Source: Cupriavidus sp. WKF15 | Lineage (GTDB): Bacteria > Pseudomonadota > Gammaproteobacteria > Burkholderiales > Burkholderiaceae | Assembly: GCF_029278605.1 (NCBI RefSeq) | Contig: NZ_CP119572.1 | Coordinates: 2,976,001 to 3,040,000 of the forward strand | Direction of reading: 5' to 3' | Length of the DNA stretch: 64,000 nt | In this document: positions 10,397 through 18,747 of the stretch, in pieces | How positions within the stretch are numbered: position 1 is the stretch's first letter | Layout: every line of letters starts with the position of its first letter | Position numbers and translations under genes: made by a program | Notes under the pieces: generated by a model | What the model saw: the letters and a program-made list of their open reading frames with translations, nothing else | Database searches by the model: none | What the model was told of the DNA's origin: nothing

Positions 10397-11500
10397 ATGC
10401 AAGCCACTCTCGACTCCTTCCGCGATGCCGTGCGGCATGCCACCGAGACGCGCACGCCGCTGCGTTTGCGCGGCGGCGGCAGCAAGGACTTCTACGGCCA
10501 GGCCATGGACGGCCAGCTGCTGGATACGCGCGCGTATCGCGGCATCGTCGAATACGATCCGGCCGAGCTGGTCATCACCGCGCGCTGCGGCACGCCGCTG
10601 GCCGAGATCGAGGCCGCGCTGGCGGAAAAGCGCCAGATGCTGGCGTTCGAGCCGCCGCACTTCGCAGCCTCTGGCCAGCCCAGCACCGCGACCTTCGGCG
10701 GCGCCGTGGCCGCCGGCTTGTCGGGTCCGCGCCGGCAATCGGCCGGCGCGCTGCGCGACTTCGTGCTGGGCGCGCAGATGATGGATGGCAATGGCGAGGT
10801 GCTGAGCTTCGGCGGCCAGGTGATGAAGAACGTCGCCGGCTATGACGTGTCGCGGCTGCTCGCGGGCTCGCTCGGCACGCTCGGGCTGATCCTGGAAGTT
10901 TCGGTCAAGGTGCTGCCGGCCCCGTTCGGCGACGCCACGCTGCACTTCGCAATGAGCCAGGCCGAGGCTATCGACCGCCTGAACCAGTGGGGTGGCCAGC
11001 CGTTGCCGATCGCGGCATCGGCCTGGCATGAAGGCCTGCTGCACGTGCGGCTGTCGGGCGCCACCGCCGCTGTGCGCGCGGCGCGCGCCAGGCTTGGCGG
11101 CGAAGCCGTCGCGCAGGAAGAAGGCGTCGCGTTCTGGCAGTCGCTGCGCGAGCAGACGCATGCGTTCTTCACCCCCGCCCTGCAGGGCCGTACGCTGTGG
11201 CGCCTGGCGGTGCCACCGACGACGGCGCCGCTGGACCTGCCGGGGACCCAGCTGGTCGAGTGGGGCGGCGGCCAGCGCTGGTGGCTGCCCGACGCCGGCC
11301 CGGACGGCAACCATGCCGGACTGGTGCGCGGCATCGCACAGGCCGCCGGCGGACATGCCACGCTGTTCCGCAACGGCGACAAGTCGGTCGGCGTGTTCAC
11401 GCCGCTGGCCTCCCCGCTGGCCGCGATCCACACGCGGCTGAAGGCCAGCTTCGATCCGGCCGGCATCTTCAACCCGCAGCGCATGTACCCCGGCCTCTGA
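10397..11500 (+). CDS. glcE: Glycolate oxidase subunit GlcE
   Basis: Second FAD-domain subunit of glycolate dehydrogenase. The 367-residue product has an N-terminal PCMH/FAD_binding_4 domain: LRGGGSKDFYG near residue 24, TFGGAVAAGLSGPRR near residue 97, FGGQVMKNVAGYDVSRLLAGS near residue 137. The short C-terminal part lacks the full GlcD-type cap and ends FDPAGIFNPQRMYPG. This shortened architecture distinguishes GlcE from GlcD. It sits between glcD and glcF. Confidence 0.95.
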   Translation: MQATLDSFRDAVRHATETRTPLRLRGGGSKDFYGQAMDGQLLDTRAYRGIVEYDPAELVITARCGTPLAEIEAALAEKRQMLAFEPPHFAASGQPSTATFGGAVAAGLSGPRRQSAGALRDFVLGAQMMDGNGEVLSFGGQVMKNVAGYDVSRLLAGSLGTLGLILEVSVKVLPAPFGDATLHFAMSQAEAIDRLNQWGGQPLPIAASAWHEGLLHVRLSGATAAVRAARARLGGEAVAQEEGVAFWQSLREQTHAFFTPALQGRTLWRLAVPPTTAPLDLPGTQLVEWGGGQRWWLPDAGPDGNHAGLVRGIAQAAGGHATLFRNGDKSVGVFTPLASPLAAIHTRLKASFDPAGIFNPQRMYPGL

Positions 11501-11543
11501 GCCGCGCGCCCCGTTCAACGCCAAGGCAACCACACCCCACACC

Positions 11544-12797
11544 ATGCAAACGACCCTGGCCGATTTTCTCCGCAATACGCCCGAAGGCGAGGAAGCCAAG
11601 TCCATCGTCGGCAAATGCGTGCACTGCGGCTTCTGCACCGCCACCTGCCCGACCTACCAGCTGCTTGGCGACGAACTAGACGGCCCGCGCGGGCGCATCT
11701 ACCTGATGAAGCAGGTGCTGGAAGGCAATGCCGTCAGTGAAAGCACGCGGCTGCACCTGGACCGCTGCCTGACCTGCCGCAACTGCGAATCGACCTGCCC
11801 GTCGGGCGTGCGCTACGGGCGGCTGGTGGACATCGGCCGGCAGGTGGTGGACGACCAGCTCGAGGCACGCGGCATCCGCCGCCCCGCGCGCGAACGCGTG
11901 ACGCGCTGGGTGCTGCGCGAAGGCCTGACGCGTCCGGCGCTGTTCGGCACCGCGCTGAAGCTCGGGCAGATGATGCGACCGATGCTGCCGGCCACGCTGC
12001 GCAACAAGGTGCCGGAACTCGGCAAGACCGCCGGGCCCGGCCAGTGGCCGCGCACCGCGCATGCGCGCAAGATGCTGTTGCTCGACGGCTGCGTGCAGCC
12101 CGCGATGTCGCCCAACATCAATGCCGCGACGGCGCGCGTGTTCGACCGTGTCGGCGTACAACTGGTGGTGGCGCAAGAAGCCGGCTGTTGTGGCGCCATC
12201 CGCTTCCACACCGGCGACCACGGCGGCGGCCTCGACAATATGCGCCGCAATATCGATGCGTGGTGGCCGCACATCGAAGCCGGCGCCGAAGCGATCGTCA
12301 TGACCGCTTCGGGCTGCGGCGCGATGGTGAAGGACTACGGCCACCTGCTGCGCAACGACCCGAAGTACGCCGAGCGCGCACGCCGCGTCTCGGCGCTCAC
12401 GCGGGACCTGTCGGAGATCCTGCCGGACTTTGCCGATGCGCTGCATGCGCGCGCCGGCGCGGTGCCGCGCGACGGCCGCCGCGTGGCCTACCACCCGCCG
12501 TGCACGCTGCAGCACGGCCAGCAGATCCACGGCAAGGTCGAAGCGCTCTTGACCGGCCTCGGCGTGGAAGTCAAACTCTGCGCTGACAGCCACCTGTGCT
12601 GCGGCTCGGCGGGCACGTATTCGGTGCTGCAGCCGGAACTGGCCTACCGCCTGCGCGACGACAAGCTCGCCAAACTGGAGGCCACCCAGCCGGAAGCCAT
12701 CGTCTCTGCCAATATCGGCTGCATCTCCCACCTGCAGGGCGGCACCGAAACGCCGGTCATGCACTGGATCGAACTGGTGGACAAGATGCTGGGCTGA
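11544..12797 (+). CDS. glcF: Glycolate oxidase iron-sulfur subunit GlcF
   Basis: Electron-transfer subunit of GlcDEF. The 417-residue product has two N-terminal 4Fe-4S motifs, CVHCGFCTATCP near residue 28 and CLTCRNCESTCP near residue 75. Two CCG-type domains follow, with Cys clusters GCVQPAMSP...EAGCCGAIRFH and HPPCTLQH...HLCCGSAGTY, as in heterodisulfide reductase-like proteins. It follows glcE by 43 bp and completes the glcDEF operon. Confidence 0.96.
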   Translation: MQTTLADFLRNTPEGEEAKSIVGKCVHCGFCTATCPTYQLLGDELDGPRGRIYLMKQVLEGNAVSESTRLHLDRCLTCRNCESTCPSGVRYGRLVDIGRQVVDDQLEARGIRRPARERVTRWVLREGLTRPALFGTALKLGQMMRPMLPATLRNKVPELGKTAGPGQWPRTAHARKMLLLDGCVQPAMSPNINAATARVFDRVGVQLVVAQEAGCCGAIRFHTGDHGGGLDNMRRNIDAWWPHIEAGAEAIVMTASGCGAMVKDYGHLLRNDPKYAERARRVSALTRDLSEILPDFADALHARAGAVPRDGRRVAYHPPCTLQHGQQIHGKVEALLTGLGVEVKLCADSHLCCGSAGTYSVLQPELAYRLRDDKLAKLEATQPEAIVSANIGCISHLQGGTETPVMHWIELVDKMLG

Positions 12798-12827
12798 GCC
12801 GCTCCGGACGGGGCGGTGTGGTTGTCG

Positions 12828-12850
12828 TCCCTCTCCCATCGGGAGAGGGA
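12828..12850. repeat. REP-like palindrome (CCCTCTCCC family), copy 1
   Basis: TCCCTCTCCC and GGGAGAGGGA form a 10-bp stem around a 3-nt loop in the glcF-lrgA gap. The same core recurs at 19641-19670 and twice within 53791-53912. Confidence 0.75.
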
Positions 12851-12875
12851 GAAACAGTACAAGCCAAGACGCCCC

Positions 12876-13262
12876 ATGCTCCAGACCTTTGCCATCCTCC
12901 TGGTATTCCAATCCGTCGGCGAGGTGATCAGCTACGCGCTGCACCTGCCGGTGCCCGGCCCCGTGCTGGGCATGATCATGCTGTTCGGCTGGCTGGTCTT
13001 CGACGACCGCCTGCTGCCCATCATCCAGGGCACCACCAGCGAACTGCTCAAGCACCTGTCGCTGCTGTTCGTGCCGGCCGGCGTCGGCATCATGGTCCAC
13101 GCCAGCCGCATCGAAGGCGAATGGCTGCCGATCCTGATCGCGCTGGTAGTCTCGACGTGGCTGGCCATCGCCACCACCGCCGTGGTCACGCGCATGCTGA
13201 TGCGCAAGCCCAAGGAACCGGCGCCGCAGGCAGCCGGCGCCGCGGACAACAGCGGAGAATAG
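12876..13262 (+). CDS. lrgA: CidA/LrgA family membrane protein
   Basis: 128-residue membrane protein with about four hydrophobic segments and the family's PVPGPVLGM motif near residue 24, then LFVPAGVGIM near residue 66. LrgA/CidA proteins were first described as holin-like. Plant PLGG1 (an LrgAB fusion) carries glycolate/glycerate, and Bacillus PftAB carries pyruvate. Position immediately after glcDEF and before lrgB suggests the pair moves glycolate or a related acid; this is inference. Start ATG 12876 is chosen because the upstream part of the open frame overlaps the palindromic repeat. Confidence 0.9.
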   Translation: MLQTFAILLVFQSVGEVISYALHLPVPGPVLGMIMLFGWLVFDDRLLPIIQGTTSELLKHLSLLFVPAGVGIMVHASRIEGEWLPILIALVVSTWLAIATTAVVTRMLMRKPKEPAPQAAGAADNSGE

Positions 13263-13264
13263 GC

Positions 13265-13990
13265 ATGATGACGCCCCGCCTCAACGAGATCTGGGTCTAC
13301 CTCGCCGCGAGCCCGCTGGTCGGCCTGACCGCCACGCTGCTTGCCTATGTGTTCGCGTTCCGCATCTATGAGCGCTCGCGCTTCTCGCCGCTTGCCAACC
13401 CGGTGATGATCGCCGTCGCGCTGCTGGTGACCGTCCTGACCGTCACCGGCACGCCATACAAGACCTATTTCGACGGCGCGCAGTTCGTGCACTTCCTGCT
13501 CGGCCCCGCCACCGTGGCGCTCGCCGTGCCGCTCTACCTGCAACTGCCCAAGCTGCGCACGCACGTATTCCCGCTGCTGGTCGGGCTGGTGGCCGGGTCG
13601 CTGGTGGCCGTAGTGTCGGCCGTCGGCATCGCATGGTTGCTCGGCGCCTCGCGCGAGACCGTGCTGTCGCTCGCGCCCAAGTCGGTGACGATCCCGATCG
13701 CGATGGGCGTGGCCGAGAAGATCGGCGGACTGCCGTCGCTGACCGCGGTGCTGGTGATGGCCACCGGCATCATCGGCGCCGTGAGCGCGACCAGCGTGCT
13801 GAACCTGCTGCGCATCCGCGACTACACCGTGCGCGGATTCGCCACCGGCGTGGCGGCGCACGGCATCGGTACCGCGCGCGCATTTCAGGTGAACCAGGAA
13901 GCCGGCGCCTTCGCCGCTCTCGGCATGGGCCTGAACGGCGTGCTGACGGCCATCATGGTGCCAGTGCTGGCAGCGTGGATGCCGCACTGA
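13265..13990 (+). CDS. lrgB: CidB/LrgB family membrane protein
   Basis: 241-residue inner-membrane protein with about seven hydrophobic segments. It has the LrgB core KSVTIPIAMGVAEKIGG near residue 139 and AAHGIGTARAFQ near residue 198. The gene starts two bases after the lrgA stop, so the two are translationally coupled. With LrgA it would form an LrgAB-type transporter or membrane complex. Placement in the glc operon argues for a metabolic transport role over a lysis role. ATG 13265 and ATG 13268 are both possible starts. Confidence 0.92.
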   Translation: MMTPRLNEIWVYLAASPLVGLTATLLAYVFAFRIYERSRFSPLANPVMIAVALLVTVLTVTGTPYKTYFDGAQFVHFLLGPATVALAVPLYLQLPKLRTHVFPLLVGLVAGSLVAVVSAVGIAWLLGASRETVLSLAPKSVTIPIAMGVAEKIGGLPSLTAVLVMATGIIGAVSATSVLNLLRIRDYTVRGFATGVAAHGIGTARAFQVNQEAGAFAALGMGLNGVLTAIMVPVLAAWMPH

Positions 13991-14075
13991 TCCTGCTGCC
14001 ACGCTCCTGACAGGACGCTGTCAGGAGCCCCCGCGCAAGATGCGGACTCCTTTCCCCGTGACCCAGGAGTCCATC

Positions 14076-14447
14076 ATGAGCAATGGCCTGATCAACTGGC
14101 TGGAGATCCCCGTTGTCGATATGAAGCGTGCGATCCACTTCTACGAGCAGGTATTCGAAACGACGCTCAGGCGCGAAACCATGAGCCAGGTCGACATGGC
14201 GGTGTTCCCGAACCCCGACCCGGGCGGCGCGCTGGTGGCCGGTGAAGACTACCGGCCCAGCCAGCACTATGGCACGCTGCCCTACCTGCATGCCCCGGGG
14301 CTCGACGCGCTGCTGCAGCGCGTCGCCCATGCGGGCGGCAAGACCGTGTTTGGCCCGCTGCAGCTGCCTGGCGACATCGGCCGCATCGCGCATATCGCCG
14401 ACAGCGAGGGCAACCGCATCGGCCTGCATGAGCCGTTCACGGGCTGA
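14076..14447 (+). CDS. VOC/glyoxalase-like family protein
   Basis: 123-residue vicinal-oxygen-chelate fold protein: NWLEIPVVDMKRAIHFYEQVF at the N-terminus, a central loop, then IGRIAHIADSEGNRIGLHEP at the C-terminus, as in one-domain members. The reaction is not predictable. AGGAG (14065-14069) supports ATG 14076 over an upstream start. A WYL-type regulator gene begins 12 bp downstream and may control it. Confidence 0.85.
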   Translation: MSNGLINWLEIPVVDMKRAIHFYEQVFETTLRRETMSQVDMAVFPNPDPGGALVAGEDYRPSQHYGTLPYLHAPGLDALLQRVAHAGGKTVFGPLQLPGDIGRIAHIADSEGNRIGLHEPFTG

Positions 14448-14459
14448 ACCGGAGGGCAT

Positions 14460-15149
14460 GTGAGCCGCCGCGCCGACCGCCTGTTCCAGATCGTCCAGGT
14501 CCTGCGCGGCCGCCGCCTGACCACGGCGGCGCTGCTCGCGCAGCGGCTCGGCGTGTCCGAACGCACCGTCTACCGTGACATCCAGGCACTGTCGCTGTCG
14601 GGCGTGCCGGTCGAGGGCGAGGCCGGCATCGGCTACCGCCTGCGCGCCGATTTCGATGTACCGCCGCTGATGTTCACCGCTCTGGAAGTCGAAGCGCTGG
14701 TGGCCGGCCTGCGCCTGCTCAAGGCCTGGGGCGGCGGCGCGCTGGCGGCCGCGGCCGACCCCGCGCTGGAAAAGCTGATGGCCGCGCTGCCGCCGCCGCG
14801 CCGGCTGGCCGCGCAGCAAAGCCGCGTGTTCGCGCCGGAGTATGTCAACCGCGCGCAGGTGCGCGAGGCCTTCGACGTCGTGCACGGCGCGCTGGGCGCA
14901 CAGAAGCTGCTGCTGCTCGACTATTGCGATGCGGAACAGCGCATCACGGAGCGCGTGGTGCAGCCGCTGGGATTGTTCTTCTGGGGCAATGCGTGGCTGC
15001 TGGCCGCATGGTGCACGACGCGCACCGACTACCGCAGCTTCCGCCTGGACCGCTGCCGCGAAATCCGCATGCTCGACGACCGTTTCCACGAAACGCCGGA
15101 CCGCTCGCTCAATGGCTTCCTGCGCGCGGTACGGGCCAGCGGAACGTAA
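14460..15149 (+). CDS. YafY-like HTH/WYL-domain transcriptional regulator
   Basis: 229-residue regulator. An N-terminal DeoR-type HTH_11 domain (residues 1-60: RADRLFQIVQVLRGRR, then LGVSERTVYRDIQAL) is followed by a WYL domain at about 135-215 (VVQPLGLFFWGNAWLLAAWC, YRSFRLDRCREI). It probably starts at GTG 14460 with GGAGG at 14451-14455; the overlapping ATG at 14458 is in another frame. It follows the VOC gene closely and may be a local autoregulator. The ligand is unknown. Confidence 0.88.
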   Translation: MSRRADRLFQIVQVLRGRRLTTAALLAQRLGVSERTVYRDIQALSLSGVPVEGEAGIGYRLRADFDVPPLMFTALEVEALVAGLRLLKAWGGGALAAAADPALEKLMAALPPPRRLAAQQSRVFAPEYVNRAQVREAFDVVHGALGAQKLLLLDYCDAEQRITERVVQPLGLFFWGNAWLLAAWCTTRTDYRSFRLDRCREIRMLDDRFHETPDRSLNGFLRAVRASGT

Positions 15150-15152
15150 GCT

Positions 15153-15647
15153 TCACGCGCCGGGATCGGCGATCAGCGTCTCGATGTCCGCGCGGATCTC
15201 TTCCGGCTTGGTCATCGACCCGTAGCGCTTGTAGACCGTGCCATCGCGGCGCAGCAGGAACTTGGTGAAATTCCACTTGATCGCCTGCGTGCCGAGCACG
15301 CCGCGCTTCTCGCTGGTCAGCCACTGGTACAGCGGGTGGGCATCGGCGCCGTTCACGTCGATCTTGGCGAACATCGGGAACGTGACGCCAAAGCGCGATT
15401 CGCAGAACTGGCCGATCTGCTGCGCGTCGCCGGGCTCCTGCTTGCCGAACTGGTTGCAGGGGAAACCCAGCACCTCAAGTCCGCGCGGGGCATAGGCGTC
15501 ATGCAGCGCCTGCAGGCCTGCGTACTGCGGCGTAAAGCCGCATTCACTGGCAGTGTTGACGATCAGCAGCACCTTGCCGCGGAACTGCGACAGCGGCACT
15601 GGCTGGCCAGCAAGGGACTTGGCTTCGAACTGGTAGACATTGCTCAT
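15153..15647 (-). CDS. Glutathione peroxidase family protein (Cys type)
   Basis: Thiol peroxidase that reduces hydrogen or organic peroxides. The 164-residue product has the catalytic Cys at about residue 36 in NTASECGFT (Cys in place of selenocysteine), the GFPCNQFGKQEPG motif near residue 69 and the KWNFTKFLL motif near residue 128. Start ATG 15647 gives the usual BtuE/GPx length; an upstream GTG at 15674 would add nine residues. Its 3' end lies three bases from the convergent WYL gene stop. Confidence 0.93.
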   Translation of the reverse strand: MSNVYQFEAKSLAGQPVPLSQFRGKVLLIVNTASECGFTPQYAGLQALHDAYAPRGLEVLGFPCNQFGKQEPGDAQQIGQFCESRFGVTFPMFAKIDVNGADAHPLYQWLTSEKRGVLGTQAIKWNFTKFLLRRDGTVYKRYGSMTKPEEIRADIETLIADPGA

Positions 15648-15691
15648 GGCGGACTTGGCTCCTGGATCGGACACGGGCGGACGCGCGCGGA

Positions 15692-16831
15692 TCAGATCAC
15701 GTTCAGGTGCTCGGTACCGGCACCGAGGTCGGTATCCTTGCTGGCGGCGCTGTGCAGCTTGATCATCAGCCGCAGGTCATTGAGCGAATCGGCATTGCGC
15801 AGCGCGTCCTCATACGTGATCTTGCCGCTTTCGTGCAGGTCGAACAATGCCTGGTCGAAGGAAATCATGCCCTGCTCGCGCGATTTCTTGATCACTTCCT
15901 TGAGTTCGTGGATCTCGCCCTTGAAGATCAGGTCGGCCACCAGCGGCGTGCCGATCATGATTTCCACGGCCGGCACGCGCCCCTTGCGGCCCGCGCGCGG
16001 CAGCAGGCGCTGGGAGACCATGGCCTTCAGGTTCAGCGACAGGTCGATCAGCAGCTGCTGGCGCTTTTCCTCGGGGAAGAAGTTGACGATGCGGTCGATG
16101 GCCTGGTTGGCGTTGTTGGCGTGCAGCGTGGCCAGGCACAGGTGGCCGGTCTCCGCGTACTGCATCGCGTATTCCATGGTCTCGCGGTCGCGGATTTCGC
16201 CGATCAGGATCACGTCGGGCGCCTGGCGCAGCGTGTTCTTCAGCGCGATATGCCAGGACTCGGTGTCGATGCCGACCTCGCGCTGCGTGACCACGCAGTT
16301 CTGGTGCGCATGCACGTATTCGATCGGGTCCTCGATGGTGATGATGTGGCCGTAGGAATTCGCGTTGCGGTGGTCCAGCATGGCCGCGAGCGTGGTCGAC
16401 TTGCCCGAGCCCGTGGCGCCGGTCACGATCACCAGGCCGCGCTTGGACATGACAATCTCATGCAGCGTCGGCGGCAGGTCCAGGTCCGCCACCGACGGGA
16501 TGCGCGTGTTGATGGTCCGCACCACCATGCCGGCCTTGCCCTGCTGGATAAATGCCGAGACGCGAAAGCGCCCGGCCTTGGGCACCGAGATGGCGAAGTT
16601 GCACTCGCGGCTGTCGTCGAACTCCTTGACCTGGCGCTCGTTCATGATCGAGCGCACCAGGCCCAGCGCCTGCGTCGGATTGAGCGGCTGCTGCGAGACC
16701 GGCGTGACCTTGCCGTCGACCTTGATGGCGGGCGGGAAGTCCGAGGTGATGAACAGGTCCGACCCGCGGTTGCTCACCATGAGCTCGAGCAGGTCGTTGA
16801 TGTACTTGGCGGCGGATTCGCGGTCGAGCAT
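15692..16831 (-). CDS. pilU: Type IV pilus retraction ATPase accessory protein PilU
   Basis: 379-residue hexameric secretion-superfamily ATPase that aids PilT-driven pilus retraction. Walker A is GATGSGKST near residue 130; an Asp box (IITIEDPIEYVH), Walker B (VILIGEIRDRETM) and His box (HLCLATLHANNA) follow. PilU-type features are HQNCVVTQREVG and a C-terminal FDQALFDLHESG, in place of PilT's AIRNLIRE-type motif. Start ATG 16831 is chosen because the protein then begins MLDRESAAKYINDLLELM, matching PilU. It lies 61 bp downstream of pilT, same strand. Confidence 0.95.
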   Translation of the reverse strand: MLDRESAAKYINDLLELMVSNRGSDLFITSDFPPAIKVDGKVTPVSQQPLNPTQALGLVRSIMNERQVKEFDDSRECNFAISVPKAGRFRVSAFIQQGKAGMVVRTINTRIPSVADLDLPPTLHEIVMSKRGLVIVTGATGSGKSTTLAAMLDHRNANSYGHIITIEDPIEYVHAHQNCVVTQREVGIDTESWHIALKNTLRQAPDVILIGEIRDRETMEYAMQYAETGHLCLATLHANNANQAIDRIVNFFPEEKRQQLLIDLSLNLKAMVSQRLLPRAGRKGRVPAVEIMIGTPLVADLIFKGEIHELKEVIKKSREQGMISFDQALFDLHESGKITYEDALRNADSLNDLRLMIKLHSAASKDTDLGAGTEHLNVI

Positions 16832-16892
16832 GGCGTGGTCCTGCGAAGAAGAGGCCGCTCCGGTGGCGCGGCCGGAGGGCGAGGCGCGGGCC

Positions 16893-17936
16893 TCAGCCCA
16901 TGAAGGCGTCGGGGTTCTTGGCAATGGCCCGTGCGTCGCTGTAGCTGATCATGCTGCGCTTGATCAGGTCCGACAGGCACTGGTCCAGGGTCTGCATGCC
17001 CAGCCCGCTGCTGGTCTGCATCATCGAGTACATCTGCGCGATCTTGTTCTCGCGGATCAGGTGGCGAATCGCGGGCGTGGCGATCATGATCTCGTGCGCG
17101 GCGGTGCGGCCGTTGCCGTCACGCGTCTTCAGCAGCGTCTGCGAGATCACGGCCTCCAGCGATTCGGACAGCATGGTGCGCACCATGTCCTTCTCTTCGG
17201 GCGGGAACACGTCGACCACACGGTCGATGGTCTTGGCCGCGGAGCTGGTGTGCAGCGTGCCGAAAACCAGGTGGCCGGTTTCCGCCGCCGTCAGCGCCAG
17301 GCGGATGGTTTCCAGGTCGCGCAACTCGCCCACCAGGATCACGTCCGGGTCTTCACGCAGCGCGGAGCGCAACGCATTGGCGAACGAGTGCGTGTGCGGA
17401 CCCAGCTCGCGCTGGTTGATCAGGCTCTTCTTGGAGTTGTGGACGAATTCGATCGGGTCCTCGACCGTAAGGATGTGACCCATGTCGTTTTCGTTGCGGT
17501 GGTCCACCATTGCCGCCAGCGTGGTGGACTTGCCCGAGCCGGTCGGCCCGGTCACCAGCACCAGGCCGCGTGGCTTCATGCACAGGTCGGCGAATACCGC
17601 CGGCGCGCGCAGTTCTTCGAGCGTGAGAACCTTGGAGGGAATCGTACGGAATACCGCGGCCGCGCCGCGCTGCGTGTTGTAGGCGTTGACCCGGAAACGC
17701 GACAGGCCGGCGATTTCAAACGAGAAATCGATTTCCAGCCGCTCTTCGTAGCTCTTGCGCTGGGAGTCGCTCATGATGTCGTACACCATGGCGTGGACAT
17801 CCTTGTGCGCCATGTGGGCGACGTTGATGCGCCGCATGTCGCCGTGAATACGCACCATCGGCGGCATGTCCGCCGAGAGGTGTAGATCGGACGCCTTGTT
17901 CTTGACTGCGAAAGCCAATAGCTGCGCGATGTCCAT
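16893..17936 (-). CDS. pilT: Type IV pilus retraction ATPase PilT
   Basis: 347-residue motor for pilus retraction, twitching and DNA uptake. It begins MDIAQLLAFAVKNKASDLHLS. Walker A is GPTGSGKST near residue 134, the Asp box is ILTVEDPIEFVH, Walker B is VILVGELRDLETI and the His box is HLVFGTLHTSSA. The PilT-specific AIRHLIRENK segment is present near residue 287. Transcribed with pilU. It diverges from yggS across a 75-bp AT-rich gap. Confidence 0.97.
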   Translation of the reverse strand: MDIAQLLAFAVKNKASDLHLSADMPPMVRIHGDMRRINVAHMAHKDVHAMVYDIMSDSQRKSYEERLEIDFSFEIAGLSRFRVNAYNTQRGAAAVFRTIPSKVLTLEELRAPAVFADLCMKPRGLVLVTGPTGSGKSTTLAAMVDHRNENDMGHILTVEDPIEFVHNSKKSLINQRELGPHTHSFANALRSALREDPDVILVGELRDLETIRLALTAAETGHLVFGTLHTSSAAKTIDRVVDVFPPEEKDMVRTMLSESLEAVISQTLLKTRDGNGRTAAHEIMIATPAIRHLIRENKIAQMYSMMQTSSGLGMQTLDQCLSDLIKRSMISYSDARAIAKNPDAFMG

Positions 17937-17937
17937 C

Positions 17938-17943
17938 TATAAT
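17938..17943 (+). promoter_or_regulatory. Candidate -10 hexamer for yggS-proC
   Basis: A perfect TATAAT lies 68 bp upstream of the yggS ATG in an unusually AT-rich gap. No well-spaced -35 hexamer was seen, so this is tentative. Confidence 0.4.
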
Positions 17944-18011
17944 GACCCCACCCGATTAATTGTTAGTACTTTTCGTACTTCTTTTTACTTCTTCTATATG
18001 TCCGCCGGATT

Positions 18012-18701
18012 ATGTCTGTAATTGCCGCCAACTTGCAAGCTGTGCACCGCGGCATCGCGGCGGCGGCACAACAAGCCGGACGAGTCCCGGAAGACGTGGC
18101 CTTGCTGGCCGTTTCCAAGACCGTTGCACCCGGCATTGTGCGCGAGGCAATCGAGGCCGGGCAGCGCGCTTTTGGCGAAAATTACGTGCAGGAAGGCGTG
18201 GAGAAGATCGTTGCGCTGGCCGACCTGCGCAGCCAGGTCGCGTGGCATTTCATCGGGCCGCTGCAAAGCAACAAGACACGGCTGGTGGCCGAGCATTTCG
18301 ACTGGGTGCATGCGGTTGACCGGCTCAAGACCGCGCAGCGGCTGTCGGCGCAGCGTCCGGCCGGCATGGCGCCGCTGCAGGTCTGCATCCAGGTGAATAT
18401 CAGCGACGAAGCCAGCAAGAGCGGCGTCGCGCCTGAAGACGTGCCGGAACTGGCCCGCGCCGTCGCCGTCCTGCCCGGTCTTCGCCTGCGCGGACTGATG
18501 GCGATTCCCGAGCCCGCGAGCGACCCCGCCGCGCAGCGCCGGCCGTTTGCGGCGATGCGCGGACTGTTGCAGTCGCTGCAAGCGGCGGGCCTGCCGCTGG
18601 ACACGCTGTCGATGGGCATGTCCGGCGACATGGATGCCGCCATCGCGGAAGGCGCGACCATCGTGCGCATCGGCACGGCCATCTTCGGCGCGCGCGCGTG
18701 A
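18012..18701 (+). CDS. yggS: YggS family pyridoxal 5'-phosphate homeostasis protein
   Basis: 229-residue PLP-binding TIM-barrel protein without known catalytic activity, which keeps PLP and amino/keto-acid pools balanced. Key segments are LLAVSKTVAP (PLP lysine) near residue 36, FGENYVQEGVEK near residue 54, WHFIGPLQSNK near residue 78 and SMGMSGDMDAAI near residue 196. proC follows 46 bp downstream, a widely conserved pairing. Confidence 0.95.
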   Translation: MSVIAANLQAVHRGIAAAAQQAGRVPEDVALLAVSKTVAPGIVREAIEAGQRAFGENYVQEGVEKIVALADLRSQVAWHFIGPLQSNKTRLVAEHFDWVHAVDRLKTAQRLSAQRPAGMAPLQVCIQVNISDEASKSGVAPEDVPELARAVAVLPGLRLRGLMAIPEPASDPAAQRRPFAAMRGLLQSLQAAGLPLDTLSMGMSGDMDAAIAEGATIVRIGTAIFGARA

Positions 18702-18747
18702 GCGCCGCGACTGCATTCCCCCTCTCCCATTCCAGCCAGAGACTGAC

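Noticed and set aside
12876..13990. Prophage holin/antiholin module
   Set aside because: No phage genes are nearby and the pair sits directly behind glcDEF, so a metabolic role is more likely.
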